Assembly: GCF_947507565.1 (NCBI RefSeq)
Contig: NC_089180.1
Location: 1,922,001 to 1,986,000 of the forward strand
Length of the DNA: 64,000 nucleotides
Direction of reading: 5' to 3'
Source: Oscarella lobularis
Taxonomy: Eukaryota; Porifera; Homoscleromorpha; Homosclerophorida; Oscarellidae
Below, one piece after another: positions 20,317-31,469 of the stretch. Made by a program: the position numbers and the translations under genes. The notes under the pieces are model-generated. The model did no database searches and was not told the origin of the DNA. It saw only the letters and a program-made list of their open reading frames with translations. Position 1 is the first letter of the stretch. Each line of letters opens with the position of its first letter.

Positions 20317-23300
20317 ATGATGACCTCCGGTGACGAAGCACCCGAAGTAAGCGTTCACGCACTCCCAAACCCGCCTGACGAACCTTCATCTCCTTCGTCG
20401 AACAGTGCCCCCTCTGCATGGAGCCATTGGAGATAGACGACATCAATTTCTATCCGTGCACGTGCGGTTATCAAGTTAGTCCTTCGAAAATTGAAAGGAG
20501 AAGGGGCAAAAGCGCGTTTTCAGGTGTGCAGATTTTGCTGGCATCGAATACGCACGAACGAGAACGGATTGTGCCCGGCATGTCGAAGAGTAAAATATTA
20601 TTCAAATATTCCTTAGCTGATTCATCAATTAATTACAATGATTTAGCTTTATCCCGAGAATCCCGCTGAATACATTCCCTTGACAACTGAACGGTATTCT
20701 GACGTCATAGCATGCGCATCTTCGCGCGATGGCACAACTTTTTTAGAGTTCAAAAATCTCGAAAGCAATGGAGTCAGGAAAAGAAACGGCAGACGGTCGA
20801 AAATCGAAAACATTTGGAGGGCGTGAGAGTCATTCGACTGAATTTGGTCTTCATTATCGGTCTTCCGCCGCGCGTGGCCGATCCGGACGTGCTGAAGCGG
20901 TACGAATATTGCGGAAAATTTGGAAAAATTCGAAACATCACAGTTAATTCGACGGAATACCCACCACCACAAGTAGGGCCACAAGAATTATCTTTTGATT
21001 TATTGCAATTGTCTGATGTAAGGGCCCAAGTCTAAATGCATATGTCACGTACGCAAGAAAGGAGGTAAGATGGAAGAATTGGACGTTTTTAAATAGATTC
21101 TAGTTGAATTATACTATAGGATGCTGCTAAAGCGATTAAAGCAATTAATGATACATTTATCAACGGTTATCATTTAAGAGTGTCGTTTGGAACGTCGAAA
21201 TATTGCTCTAATTTTCTAAAGTGTCGACCCTGTTTTAAGCACGTGAGACAACCTGCAGCGTTCAAAAACAATCGTGTATTTATGACGTTCATATTTCTGC
21301 GTATAGGATTGCATGTTTCTTCACGAACTAGGAGATGACGAGGCGAGTTTCACCAAAAAAGAAATACAGAAGGGGTGGGTATCATGACAGGAGTAGAAGT
21401 CTTCTTCTTATCTTAGCGTCACGGACTGTATTTGTATTTAGTAAGCACGTTGCATTCGAAGCAGTGGCTCTCGCTCATTTAGCCGGCTCAAACAAGTAAG
21501 CATCTCCATATCTATATGTATCTATATTAGTATTTCCCCTTAGGCCTCGCGAACTGGTAACGATATCTTTTTTTTGATTTGCCTTGGTTTTTTTATATTT
21601 CTACCTCTCTAGACGGGAAACCCCGCCTTACAGTCCAACGCGCGCAAGATCAAGCGGTAGATATAGACGCATTGTAACGTCACGCAACGATCTATTTTGA
21701 ATTTTTTTTCTGCATACTGTACACAGTGAACCCGTCGTAGAAACAAAGCCAGACGAAATGACGTCAAATATCAAAGCGAAGCGGGAATCTCCTCATGCCA
21801 AAGAGCCAACGGAAACGCACGAGAATCCTCTAATAGAGCCCTTGAATATGCATCAAATATTTAACGATATGGCTCGCTTATCCATGGCATTTAATCTCAA
21901 TGCGTATCCGCACCCCGTTTCAATGGGCAGCAGTGCTGGAACGCTGGGAAGTTTGACGGCGACAGCCCATCAAGGACACGTGGCACAGCGGAGCGTCTGG
22001 CAGGAAGGCGCATCCGAAGAGGAAGAAGAAGAGAAATTGCTCAGAGAAGCGATGAATAGCGCTATCGTTGACACTGGAGTTGAATTGCCAGAAGCGTTGC
22101 GGAAGAAAAGTGATATAGAAGGTGGGAGCTTCCCTTTAGGAAATTTCCTTTGTAGTAGTCTCGTATTATTATTATTAGAGAGCAGCGGCTCAAGTAAAGA
22201 GCCTGGAAGGTCTGTATTGAGCACGTAGTATAGATAGGCATTAATTAATATGCATGTATATAGCGTGGGGATTGGGAGGCTTCTTGGACAAAGTTGGGCT
22301 GTGTCTATTCAATCCGAATGGACTCTCCTCGACGAGGAGACGACCAATGAGGACGATTTGGGTTGGGACGAGTCACGAGAATTTTATGACCTATTTTGTC
22401 AATAAATATTTTTAGAATTTGAGGTCGCTTCGAGGCAGTTTGCGCAGATTATGAACGAGGAATTGCGCGATGTGGCTCAGCAGAGCGTCTGGCAGGAAGG
22501 CGCATCCGAAGAGGAAGAAGAAGACAAATTGCTCAGAGAAGCGATGAATAGCGCTATCGTAGACACTGGAGTTGAATTGCCGGAAGCGTTGTGGAAGAAA
22601 ATTGATACAGAAGGTGGGAGCTTCCCTTTAGGAAATTTCCTTTGTAGCAGTCTCGTATTATTATTATTAGAGAGCAGCAGCTCAAGTAAAGAGCCTGGAA
22701 GGTCTGTATTGAGCACGTAGTATAGATAGGCATTAATTAATATGCATTTATATAGCGTGGGGAGTGGGAGGCCTCTTGGAGAAAGTTGGGCTCCGTCTAC
22801 TCAATCCGAATGGCCTCTCCTCGACGAGGAGACGACCAATGAGGACGATTTGGGTTGGGACGAGTCACGAGAATTTTATGACCTATTTTGTCAATAAATA
22901 TTTTTAGAATTTGAGGTCAAATCGAGGCAGTTGGAGAAGATTATGGACGAGGAATTGCGCGAGGTGGCTCAGCAGCTCGACAGTGACGCCGAAAAGAGCG
23001 CCAATGAGGCCTTATCACCCGACGGGCAGGATTTAGAGACTACCGATTCCCTTTACTGGCTCCAAGAGAAACAGTCGGAAACCAAGGGAGAAAGTTCTGT
23101 GAATGCAGACGGTAATCGGCAAAAAGGATTGTTGCCGAATGTGAATATCAATTTCGCAAGTAAAGTCTGGTCGAAAAGTGTGTACAGTGGTCTTCATAAC
23201 TTGATGTCTTGCAGACAGTGTACGACCTCAACACGTCGCCGTAACGTCGGCAAACAGCGATGTTTTCGTCACTCAATCTTCGCGAATGCCCCAAGGACTG

Positions 23301-23891
23301 CTTATGCAAGGTGAGCAACACCAAATCCCTATTATAAGACGTTTACGTACCGTAGAAAGATTATAAGACCTAGCCGATTTCGTTTCTCATATATTTCCTC
23401 TATGTAGGCTCCCCTCCACCTCCTCCACCTCCTCCTCTTCCGCCGCCGACGTCTCGTTCTGTTCCTTTGGGCGCGATGCCCGGTCTTCCAGCGCAGCAGT
23501 ACGTCTGGACAGAATTCACGTCGACCCAGCCGTTCTACGTCCGACCGGCGGAGGTTCAGGTAGACCCGCGTAACGTCATAGCGCTCCTCGACGATGACCA
23601 TTTCTATCTAAGCAGATTATTCCGGCGTATACGAATCCTCAAAACGACGCTCCCCCACCGCCCCCTCCTCCTCTTCCACCCCAAATGCCAATGGGCTATC
23701 CACTCTACGGACCGCTGCTGGCTCCCTTTCCCTGTCTACCTCCGCCTGTCCCGTTTTCCGTTCATCTCGTGGCTCGACCGTCGCCGGCGTTTCGCGGGCA
23801 TTTCGCGGGCCGCCCGGTATTGCGATTGGAAGAGTGCCCCAGCGCGCCCCGCCTGCGTCAAATCGACGGACAACCTTCGGAGGACGCATAA
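20317..23891 (+). CDS. CNOT4: CCR4-NOT subunit 4 (RING-RRM E3 ligase)
   Basis: Start MMTSGDEAPE (20317-20346) splices to CPLCMEPLEIDDINFYPCTC (20406-20474) and VCRFCWHRIRTNENGLCPAC (from 20524): the C4C4 RING of Not4/CNOT4. A coiled linker (WSQEKKRQTVENRKHLEGVR) and the RRM (LVFIIGLPPRVADPDVLKRY, GKFGKIRNITVN, then DAAKAIKAINDTFINGYHLR) follow, with the CCCH finger CRPCFKHDCMFLHELGDDEA near 21225-21340. The C-terminal half is disordered: Glu-rich, then Pro-rich exons, ending PRLRQIDGQPSEDA with a stop at 23889-23891. CNOT4 is the ubiquitin ligase associated with CCR4-NOT. A 492-bp tandem duplication repeats one acidic exon. Confidence 0.85.
21991..22974 (+). repeat. 492-bp tandem duplication inside CNOT4
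   Basis: Units 21991-22482 and 22483-22974 are almost identical, including intron sequence. Each holds the exon start SVWQEGASEEEEE, the stretch LLREAMNSAIVDTGVELPEA, and the following DDLGWDESREFYDLFCQ piece. 492 is a multiple of 3. The low divergence points to a recent event. Confidence 0.9.
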
Positions 23892-24029
23892 GGATATGCA
23901 CGCAGGCATATTAAAAAGGTACGTACTTTGTGAGGGAACGCGCGAACGGCACGAAGCCGAACGCGTTGTAGACGATCTCTTTGATCGACGCAGATAGACA
24001 GGCAATCTGAACGGGCCCTTGTATCCCAA

Positions 24030-24379
24030 CTGACGGCAGAAGAGGCGAGCGCTGATTGAGTTCCAAATCCAATTATAGTTGCAAATTACTCCCTAGCTGC
24101 CATTGTGAAAAACTTCGACAATTCCGGCGTAATCGAAAGACGATCCGGTAAGTCGAACCGTTGTTAGAGGCAGGACTACGACGTCGTCAGTTGCTATTAA
24201 TACTTTAGTTTAAGAAACAATAGCTAATGTTGTCGGAACGTATGGTATTAAGACCTATAATACAATACACCGCGTGTAAGAGGATCTTGGAAAGAGGCTA
24301 ACGTACTGTACCAGCACTTTGGCTGCACCAGCCGGAGGAGTGACGTTGTGAGGAACAACTATCTTATGTGTAGCTACAG
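24030..24379. other. Spacer after CNOT4, no supported gene
   Basis: AT-richer sequence with no recognised domain. It lies between the CNOT4 stop and the minus-strand SRCR exon. Confidence 0.4.
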
Positions 24380-24394
24380 ACCTATAGCAATACG

Positions 24395-24545
24395 TACCAC
24401 AAACGGCTCCGGCTGATTCTTGCGCTGTACACCGTTTTTCATGCCATCCATCGAAAGCGCAGTCTTCTACGCGTTTCTCTGCTCCGGAGCATCTCACATT
24501 ATTCATCCACGAAGGTTGATTGCCACGTCCGTAATAGCTCTTGGT
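24395..24545 (-). CDS. SRCR domain exon
   Basis: Minus-strand reading gives YYGRGNQPSWMNNVRCSGAE, then EDCAFDGWHEKRC and ESAGAVCG, the second half of a scavenger receptor cysteine-rich domain (WLDNVRCSG...C...W...C...DAGVVC pattern). SRCR domains occur in secreted and membrane receptors and are greatly expanded in sponges. Only this exon is visible, without flanking domains; GT-type sequence follows the last Cys. Probably part of a fragment. Confidence 0.65.
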
Positions 24546-24647
24546 TATAAGAAACGCGCGCGTGACCTATTGTAACGTCATAATACATGCGTGACTCGGC
24601 ACGCCCCCCTCCACGTCCGTTTGAACTCTCTTAAGTAATTCCCCGAT

Positions 24648-25234
24648 TTCTCGAAATCCAAAAGCTCGAGAGCAAGTGAATAATTTTGGCAAGGTTGCAA
24701 AATGTCTTTTCAACATTCTCGAAACGATGATGTCCTATAGACGATTTCGACCCGTTTCTCTACAGCACCCCATCACCGTGACTTTGTGCAATTGTTATGA
24801 TCGTTCTAGAGGTTTTCAGAACCCCAAAGTTCATTCAAATTGTTGACAATATACCTCAAAGTGCAACTGTATTGCCCAAAATCATTACTGGTTTCTAACC
24901 GTCAAAATCGAGACGATTTTCTGCTAAGCACCTCTATTGACAAATTGCAAAATTGCCTTTAATCTGGTGATTAGGAATGACAGACGATCTTGGGCAGGAC
25001 AGTTGCACTTTGACGTTTATAGTCTAATATTGGAATAGACTTTGGGGATCTAAAATCCTTTCAAACAATCATAACAATTGCACAAAGTCGCGTGCTGAAG
25101 AGAAACGGGCCAAAATCGTCGTAAGCAGCCTCGTTTGATAAAAACGACAAAAGGAAATTAATTCGTAGTCTGTTCCAAACCTTGCCAAAATATTAGAAGG
25201 CTCTGCAGCTTTCAGATTTGGAGATATCGATAAT
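24648..25234. mobile_element. ~590-bp imperfect long inverted repeat
   Basis: Arms of about 290 bp meet near 24940. Paired words include GACTTTGTGCAATTGTTATG (24780) with its complement near 25070-25090, GGCAAGGTT (24690) with AACCTTGCC (25180), and AAAGTGCAACTG (24858) with AGTTGCACTTTG (25001). No open frame. This is a decayed foldback-type element. Confidence 0.65.
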
Positions 25235-25236
25235 TA

Positions 25237-25440
25237 CCGTATAGCGCAAAATATTCGCGGGAGAAAACTTTCGCGAATTTGCCTAGAAATAAACTTCGCG
25301 AAGAAAACTTTCGCGATCGTCAGGGCCCTACTTATGACGTGTGTGAAAATCTAAAATTTCGCGGGAAAAAACTTTCGCGAAGGGAAAAAAATCGCGAAAT
25401 TCGCGAAAGTTTTCTCCCGCGAATATTTTGCGCTATACGG
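25237..25440. mobile_element. 204-bp MITE with TA target duplication
   Basis: Ends CCGTATAGCGCAAAATATTC are inverted repeats of more than 40 bp. TA flanks both sides (25235-25236 and 25441-25442). The interior repeats TTTCGCG/CGCGAAA words. It fits a Tc1/mariner-type non-autonomous element. Confidence 0.85.
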
Positions 25441-25736
25441 TATTTGACAGAGGTCCAAGCTGGTGAAGGGGCGTGGCGTGTCACGCATCATGCGTCACAA
25501 TGTACACGCGTTTCTTATCCCTATTGTCTAGTATCCCTGGTCAAACATGTAGGACATACGTGGGTTTTTACCCATAGGCAAACTATCTTCTAGCGCGCGT
25601 TAGATGCTCTTCTCTGCGAATAACGAACTCCCCGTACAACTCGGTGGTCGGCTCATTATTGTTTATCCGGGGTGTTTGCGAGTGCTCGAACTGTGCACAC
25701 GCACGATTTCCGACCCAGATCAACTAGACGATGTGT

Positions 25737-26343
25737 AAGCGATGGAAGACACGTGAGTCCTCGTTTCGAAACGTCGAATTTTCGCAAATTATTAGGGTTG
25801 GCGATAAGCGATCGGCTTCATCAATAATCAAAAAACGTACGTTATCCAAGGAGAAGCCACCTGTTGATGTCACGTGGTCAACAAGTCTACCAGGAGTTGT
25901 AATGAGTATATCGACTCCTCTGGATTCAGTCGGCATTTCTTGTTCTTTAGTAAACGTTTGTTGTCCCGTTGTCAAGCCAATTTGAACGCTCATTCCACGT
26001 GAATACGTATCGAATACTTGCTTGACTTGATCAGCGAGATTTTGGGTTGGTAGTACAATGAGAGCGCGTAGACGACGCACCACCACGCGGTTTAGCACGT
26101 GGAGAAGCGGTAGAACGTAGGCGAGGGTTTTTCCGCTGCCTGTCGGCGCTGATACGCACACGTCTCGAGGACGGTATCCACTTGGTGATGATAGAAGAGG
26201 CGAGACGCTTGATTCAAGGACTTTTGGTATGAGTTCGCTTTGAATTGGGAATAGGGTTTTTATGTTTTGTTTTTCGAGATTTTTGATGAGTTGAATGCTG
26301 ATTCCAACTGCGTCAACCCCGACTAGATTTTCAGTTATGTCTG
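25737..26343 (-). CDS. DDX51: DDX51-like DEAD-box helicase fragment
   Basis: Minus-strand exons read AVGISIQLIKNLEKQNIKTL and FPIQSELIP (Q-motif region), then APTGSGKTLAYVLPLLHV (Walker A), LIVLPTQNLADQV, ILITTPGRLVDHV and FLIIDEADRL. The gap between FPIQ and the Walker motif (SSPSGYRPRDVCVSAPTGSG) is typical of DDX51/Dbp6, which acts in 60S ribosome biogenesis. The sequence stops after the DEAD box near 25780. The C-terminal RecA lobe is missing. Confidence 0.7.
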
Positions 26344-26408
26344 ACGATATTATACGGGGGTTTCCGACTTAATTTGTGACGTCAGTTTTGGCAAAGGCCT
26401 CGCTGCGC

Positions 26409-26450
26409 GGGCAGGGCGGACTTTCAAAGGCGCATGCGTCGTTGTTAGGG
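26409..26450. mobile_element. Solo terminal repeat of the 40574-44965 element family
   Basis: GGGCAGGGCGGACTTTCAAA followed by GGCGCATGCGTC matches the ends of the 4.4-kb element with few changes; the inner side (GTTGTTAGGG) is closer to that element's right end. No partner end was found nearby. Confidence 0.7.
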
Positions 26451-26610
26451 TGATCTCCCGCTAACTCGCATTCTACGTAGGCTCCCATTTTCCCTCGTAT
26501 CTGGCCTCGTATGTACTGAATTTCTATCTGTTTTGTAAGAAAATGCATTTAGTGAAAGTCTTTCTAACAATTCGCTGACGGACTACGTCTGCGGATACGC
26601 AGGGGGGAAG

Positions 26611-26901
26611 TGTAACGTCGTCGTCTCTTCGGTTCTCGATCGTCGTCGCTCGCTCGCTGATTCGCTTCGCCCGCTCGGCCCACTCTCGCGTACGTTCGTC
26701 AACGATTTTATTTAACTTCACTGCTCACACACTCGCACTCGACTACGTACAAGCACTCGACTACTCGACTAGACTACTAGACTGCTCGACTGACTCGCAC
26801 ACGCACAGACACCCCTACTTGCACACTCATACAGCCAATCATCGGCCGCGTCCACTTAACTAATTAAAAGACACCAAGGTCCCGGAGTACACTTCACTAC
26901 A
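26611..26901 (-). repeat. Possible LTR (291 bp), minus orientation
   Basis: Read on the minus strand, a purine tract (TTGGGGGGGAGGAG) is followed by TGTAGTGAAG. The segment ends CGTTACA, so it is bounded by TGTA...TACA, and contains a possible AATAAA signal. This fits a 3-prime LTR of a minus-strand retroelement, but no coding domain was found above it and the second LTR is not seen. Tentative. Confidence 0.3.
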
Positions 26902-27290
26902 CTCCTCCCCCCCAAGATCATTGCGTCCCTGCATGATCACAGACTACACTACAAATGCCGGCTACTACTAACTACGTCTTCTCCTCTCTTCTCGACTCTA
27001 CTCTACTCTCGCTACTCTCTTCAACTCTGCTACGTCTCTCTCGACTCTACTAAAACTTCTCAACTCTTCTACGTCTCTTTCGACTCTACTACAACTTCTC
27101 AACTCTTCTACTACACAAACTCCACACTAACTAACATAAATGGTCGACCTACAACACACACTGCAAATACGTTCGTCTTAAGACTAGGAGTTACTACCCG
27201 GCCTCGTCGAGACCTCCAACACATAATCCTTCGACCACACCGGGAGAGTGACGATTCTCTTCGGTCGATCGATACGCCCGCCTAGCCTCG
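26902..27290. other. CT-rich low-complexity stretch
   Basis: Repeated CTCTCGACTCTACTAAAACT-like words with no gene. If the LTR call at 26611 is right, this would be the degraded internal end of that element. Confidence 0.4.
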
Positions 27291-27291
27291 T

Positions 27292-27657
27292 CCCCAGGCC
27301 CTTCACCAGCTAGCGCGCTTGGGGCGCACTCACTGGTGGAAGGGCCTGGTAACATTGGTCTGCGTCAGAGGGTCACGCGACACCCCACTTGCCCCGTGAC
27401 CTCGGTGGCCCTAATTAAATCAGCACGTAACGGTAAGCAAGATCGCTTCAGCGCGTAAGGAAACGTTCGCAACTGTTCGCTCTACCGTACATATGGCTTT
27501 AAACAAGTCCCGCGAACGCGATTTTACCTCGGAACTAGTGTCGGAAGACGTTTCCTTACGCGCTGAAGCGATCTTGCTTACCGTTACGTGCTGATTTAAT
27601 TAGGGCCACCGAGGTCACGGGGCAAGTGGGGTGTCGCGTGACCCTCTGACGCAGACC
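27292..27657. mobile_element. Foldback element with 110-bp arms
   Basis: Arms 27357-27466 and 27548-27657 are near-perfect complements; GGTCTGCGTCAGAGGGTCAC starts the left arm. The loop is about 80 bp. Just left, 27292-27350 has its own inverted tips (CCAGGCCCTTCACCAG and its complement), linking it to the 54-bp palindrome family. No open frame. Confidence 0.85.
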
Positions 27658-27700
27658 CCCTGTAGTCTGGAGGGAGGAAGGGTCTGGCCAAACGCGCATG

Positions 27701-28504
27701 GTTGCATGCGGTACGCACTAAACGAATTAAGTTATTAGAGACGCTCTACGTCATAGCTTCGAGATCCCAAAAGCGAGACAACTAGGGGAGAATTGGAAAG
27801 TCTAGGCGCGGTCTAGGTGATCGTACGCAGAAGCGACGAGCTCCGCAGCTGAGGAGTTCGTCGTTTTCGCGTACTACATTGCTTTCTTTCGCGTACGATC
27901 GTCACATTTTCGCTTACGATCGCGTACGATTGGGTGGCATAAGCGTGCGATCGACCTTGATCACTCATCGCTACTCGTATAAAAACATTCGAGGGCGTAA
28001 ACGGTTAGAACAGCTAATTGGTCCCTACGTCACAGACAACTCGGCCACGGTCACGTGCAAGGGTCAGGTGACCTGACTAGTCAGGTCACCTGACCCTTGC
28101 ACGTGACCGTGGCATAGGGTCAGGCCAAACGGGGGGGGGATGTGTTGCACCCCGCACTGTGGAGTGCGGCCCAATCACAGGCCGAGTTGTCTGTGACGTA
28201 GGGACCAATTAGCTTTTACGCCCTCGAATGTTTTTATACGAGTAGCGATGAGTGATCCCGGTCGATCGCACGCTTATGCCACCCAATCGTACGCGATCGT
28301 AAGCGAAAATGTGACGATCGTACGCGAAAGAAAGCAATCTAGTACGCGAAAACGACGAACTCCTCAGCTGTCGCTTCTGCGTACGATCACCTAGACCGCG
28401 CCTAGACTTTCCAATTCTCCCCTAGTTGTCTCGCTTTTGGGATCTCGAAGCTATGACGTAGGGCGTCTCTAATAACTTAATTCGTTTAGTGCGTACCGCA
28501 TGCA
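27701..28504. mobile_element. ~800-bp foldback element, arms of ~375 bp
   Basis: Left arm from GTTGCATGCGGTACGCACTA, right arm ending in its complement at 28504. The symmetry axis is at 28078/28079 (CTGACT|AGTCAG), inside a near-perfect inner palindrome of more than 60 bp. The right arm has a ~70-bp insertion (about 28113-28180, G-rich). Outside it, CGCGCATGG is again inverted. Arms are only a few percent diverged, so the element is young or gene-converted. Confidence 0.9.
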
Positions 28505-28555
28505 ACACTTGGACCATGCGCGTTTGTCCCGAGCGAAGGGTGTGGCCTCCAGACT

Positions 28556-28606
28556 AGCCCTTCTCCCCTCCCGTGTTTATACGGGAGATCAGGGAGAAGG
28601 GCCTGG
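28556..28606. repeat. Palindromic repeat, copy C
   Basis: Same core as copy A at 8728 (CCCGTGTTTATACGGGAGAT is identical), followed by GGCCTGGCTACGC as in copy A. Lies just right of the large foldback. Confidence 0.8.
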
Positions 28607-28639
28607 CTACGCGGGCCCGGCTACGCGAGGCTATTTTTT

Positions 28640-29100
28640 CACGTTTGCGATCGCTTTTGCAGACTTTTCTCCTATCAGTACGTAGCTGCTAGAAGTTCTT
28701 TGTTGACAGTAGCTACGCACGCCACGTACTCCCGATAAATGAATTGCAGGCTGCAGACCTCGTACGTCTACGTGGGCGGCATGCAGGGGCCGGGCCGCAC
28801 CCTTGAGATGACACGTTGGCAACATATCGGTTTGCAAGACTCTCCTACGAACAAGCTTTTTAGACTCAAAGATGTCGACTTGCTGAGAGGAAAGCTGTCA
28901 AATATGACGAGAATTGTACCCACCCTAGAAACACCGAATCTTATTCTCAGAGCGGGCTAGCCTCCAGGCTGGCGTGCAGAGCGTATCCTAAAAAGCTAAA
29001 GCCTCAACATGATGGGAAATGTTCCGTGCCAAAATTAGAATCAGTAGGCCGCGGATTTTGCGGATTTTACAAAGCGCACGCGCACAATTCGGAGAAAAAA
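28640..29100. other. Spacer, no supported gene
   Basis: A 73-codon open frame at 28739-28960 has no recognisable domain and no splice support. I do not call it a gene. Confidence 0.35.
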
Positions 29101-29640
29101 ATGGATCGCAACCTTCAGCGAGCGTACAAAGCGCGAGGACTTTCTGCCGAGGACCGCCGCTTTCGAAAAGACGAAGAGGAACACGATCGGCGTCGAACTA
29201 AGCGTCACGACGCTCTGAACGCGCGACGAAACCGCGTTCGGAAGACCTCGCCGCCGAAACGGCACATCGCACCGAGTTCGTTCGCCTTTCTAGCTCTGTT
29301 ATATTGACGCGCGAGTCTTTCGCTTCAGGATCGACGACCCAGGACGAGGGAAAATCGATGTGCGAACGGCTGGTGGAATTCAAGAAGCGAATAGAGCTGA
29401 AGAAACGACAGGAGACGATGGAAAAAGCGAAGAAAAAGCCGTTCGTCCTCGTCTCGAAGACGAAGACGATTCCAGAAAGACTGGAACCCGTCAAGAAAAT
29501 CGGGTATAAGAAAAACTCGAAATTGCGCATGACAGATACATTTTGATTTTTACAATTTTTTAGATTCACCTCTGCGACGACGGTGGACAGCAGAAGACAG
29601 GCTATAAGCCTCAGAAACAAGTGTCTAAGAATACATAATT
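29101..29640 (+). CDS. Basic coiled protein, HURP/DLGAP5-like N-terminus (tentative)
   Basis: Start MDRNLQRAYKARGLSAEDRR at 29101, intron about 29276-29330, then SMCERLVEFKKRIELKKRQE, then KAKKKPFVLVSKTKTIPERL. The arrangement (a short Arg/Lys-rich start, a coiled KYKEEKxLxKLKEQREKAK-like helix, then a KP-F-V segment) resembles the microtubule-binding N-terminus of HURP/DLGAP5. Identity is weak. Other basic coiled proteins would fit too. Further exons with RRRRLQSLEKS follow near 29690-29790. Confidence 0.35.
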
Positions 29641-29659
29641 AGTTAATTTACTCATTAGA

Positions 29660-30236
29660 TTGTTTTTAGACCTGCCATGCCGGTTCCGTCAGGAAATTGG
29701 CGTCGAGCCAGTCGACTAGAAGCAAGAAGGCGACGGCTCCAGTCACTCGAAAAGAGCAGAAACTGTGGGCGGACTATGCGTTCAAATGAACGGATCTCTC
29801 AGCATGGAAAAAACGAAGGACACATGTGGTGAGTGGCGAGGAGACGAAAGAAAAATATCCATTATTTTTTTAATTAATATATTATTATATATACACAGGA
29901 GATGTCGGTTTGGACGGAGAACTGCACCATTCCTGTATGGGAGGATCGTCGGCCGTCGCAAACGAAAAGGTAAATTATCGATATTGCAAGACACTATTTA
30001 CTATAACGTCATTGCTGGATTGTCACTGTAGTCGATTTGAATAAGACGGCTACATTCGATTTGCTCTATGTGGCAAAGCCGCGGGACTTGGAGCCGTGGA
30101 TGTCGTGCCGTTACGACGTCGACGTCGCTGCGGAAATGTAGTTACGTAGACATGGGACCTCATCTTTTTTCAATAGACGCCTATAGCTCCGAAGGAGGTC
30201 GAGTTGATCTCTTTCTCGAAGTGGCATACGCAGTGT
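29660..30236 (+). CDS. Unassigned exons following HURP-like start
   Basis: Short open pieces between plausible acceptors: MPVPSGNWRRASRLEARRRR (about 29676), a GDVGLDGELHHSCMGGSSAV piece (about 29899) and LNKTATFDLLYVAKPRDLEP (about 30037). They could be downstream exons of the 29101 gene, but no domain is recognised. Confidence 0.25.
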
Positions 30237-30313
30237 AAAAATTCTTATCGTAATATACATGAGTCAAGTATTTATTTTATTCACGTGACTTAGCCGTTTA
30301 CCCGAGAAGGAAA

Positions 30314-30785
30314 ATGGACGCTCTACTCGCTCTCGACATCGACGAAGAGCTTCTAGCGACCTGCGGCGCTCTCGGATACACCGAAGACGACCAATACTAC
30401 AAAGGCGAAGAGTGCTGGGGTACGAAAACGGGGCTCCTCTCCCTTTTCGAGCGAATTTCTCGATCGATCGCCGCGCAGAGTGCATGAAAGACCTGATCGG
30501 CTTTCTGAAGCGCGACACTTCGAGCTGCCTGACGCGTCGCCAGCTCGGCTGCACGCAAATTCTCCAAACCGATATTCTATCGATTCTCGTCAATTTCTGG
30601 GAGGACGAAAATCTGCTCAACGCCTGCATAAAGTAAGAACGAGAAACGAGGACTCGTAAGCGATGAATTGGATCGCGTTACTTAGATTGCTCGTCAATTT
30701 GACGTTGCCCGCGTTTCTTTGCATGGACAGTTCGTATCCGGGTCCCAAGGACGTGCAGGCGAATAAAATCTATCTGGAGTTGAAT
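30314..30785 (+). pseudogene. TIMELESS: TIMELESS N-terminal fragment
   Basis: Exons 30314-30419, about 30477-30632 and about 30687-30785. It begins at a native start with ELLATCGALGYTEDDQYYKG, then CMKDLIGFLKRD, RRQLGCTQILQTDILSILVN and LLVNLTLPAFLCM, matching the N-terminus of Timeless/Tim1, a replication-fork protection factor. Reading stops at an exon end (YLELN, GTACGT donor). The next exon downstream belongs to a CDK11-like kinase, so at least 90 percent of the gene is missing. Confidence 0.7.
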
Positions 30786-30879
30786 GTACGTACTTGGTTC
30801 AGTACAAAGAGGTAAAAATAGAAATAAGTTATTTATAATTAGAACCTATAAATAATGATAAATATTATTATCGTATGCA

Positions 30880-31430
30880 GTCTTACTCTACTGCTATTGA
30901 TGTTTGGTCCGTTGGCTGCATCTTTGGCGAACTCCTTCAACACAAGCCCCTCTTTCCAGGCAAATCAGAAATTGATCAAGTTAATAAGATATGTAAGGTC
31001 AGACTAATGCCACGTCATTACTTAGGTGTAATTAGTTTTTTTTCTTTTTTTTCTAACGAAGGGCCTGGGTACTCCCAATGAAAAGATTTGCCCTGGATGG
31101 AATGCGCTTCCTGCTGTGCAGAAGGTGCGTCTACTCGTCACGTGTGTAGCCTTTGTTATCAAACTGCTTGGCAGGTTAATTTTCTGTACAGCCTTATAAC
31201 AATCTAAGTACAACTTTTCCTCTAAACGATATGGAATGCAGTGCACAGTATAAATTATATACAACGTGTAGAGTTTTCAATTATTTGAAGGGATTTACTT
31301 TATTGATTTCATGACACTAACTTCATCTTTTTTTATTAAGTTTCTAACCTATTATCCTTCGAGACAAATATCAGCAGATGACTCTCTGAAGCACAAATAT
31401 TTTGCCGTAGGATTTGCAGGCTTTATATAG
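30880..31430 (+). pseudogene. CDK11: CDK11-like kinase C-terminal fragment
   Basis: Exons read [38 protein letters not shown], then [20 protein letters not shown] and FLTYYPSRQISADDSLKHKY: the C-lobe of CDK11 (PITSLRE) kinases from subdomain IX on. Between them (about 31173-31215) the expected VNF...YPYNNLR stretch is visible only with a one-base shift, and its donor lacks a G. The N-lobe and catalytic loop are absent. Confidence 0.7.
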
Positions 31431-31469
31431 GATTACTGCTACCATAGCGGCGCGAAGTGGTCCCTACTA

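Noticed and set aside
29198-29620. 140-codon minus-strand frame
   Set aside because: It lies antisense to the HURP-like exons, has no domain, and its hydrophobic look comes from reverse-complemented Lys/Glu codons.
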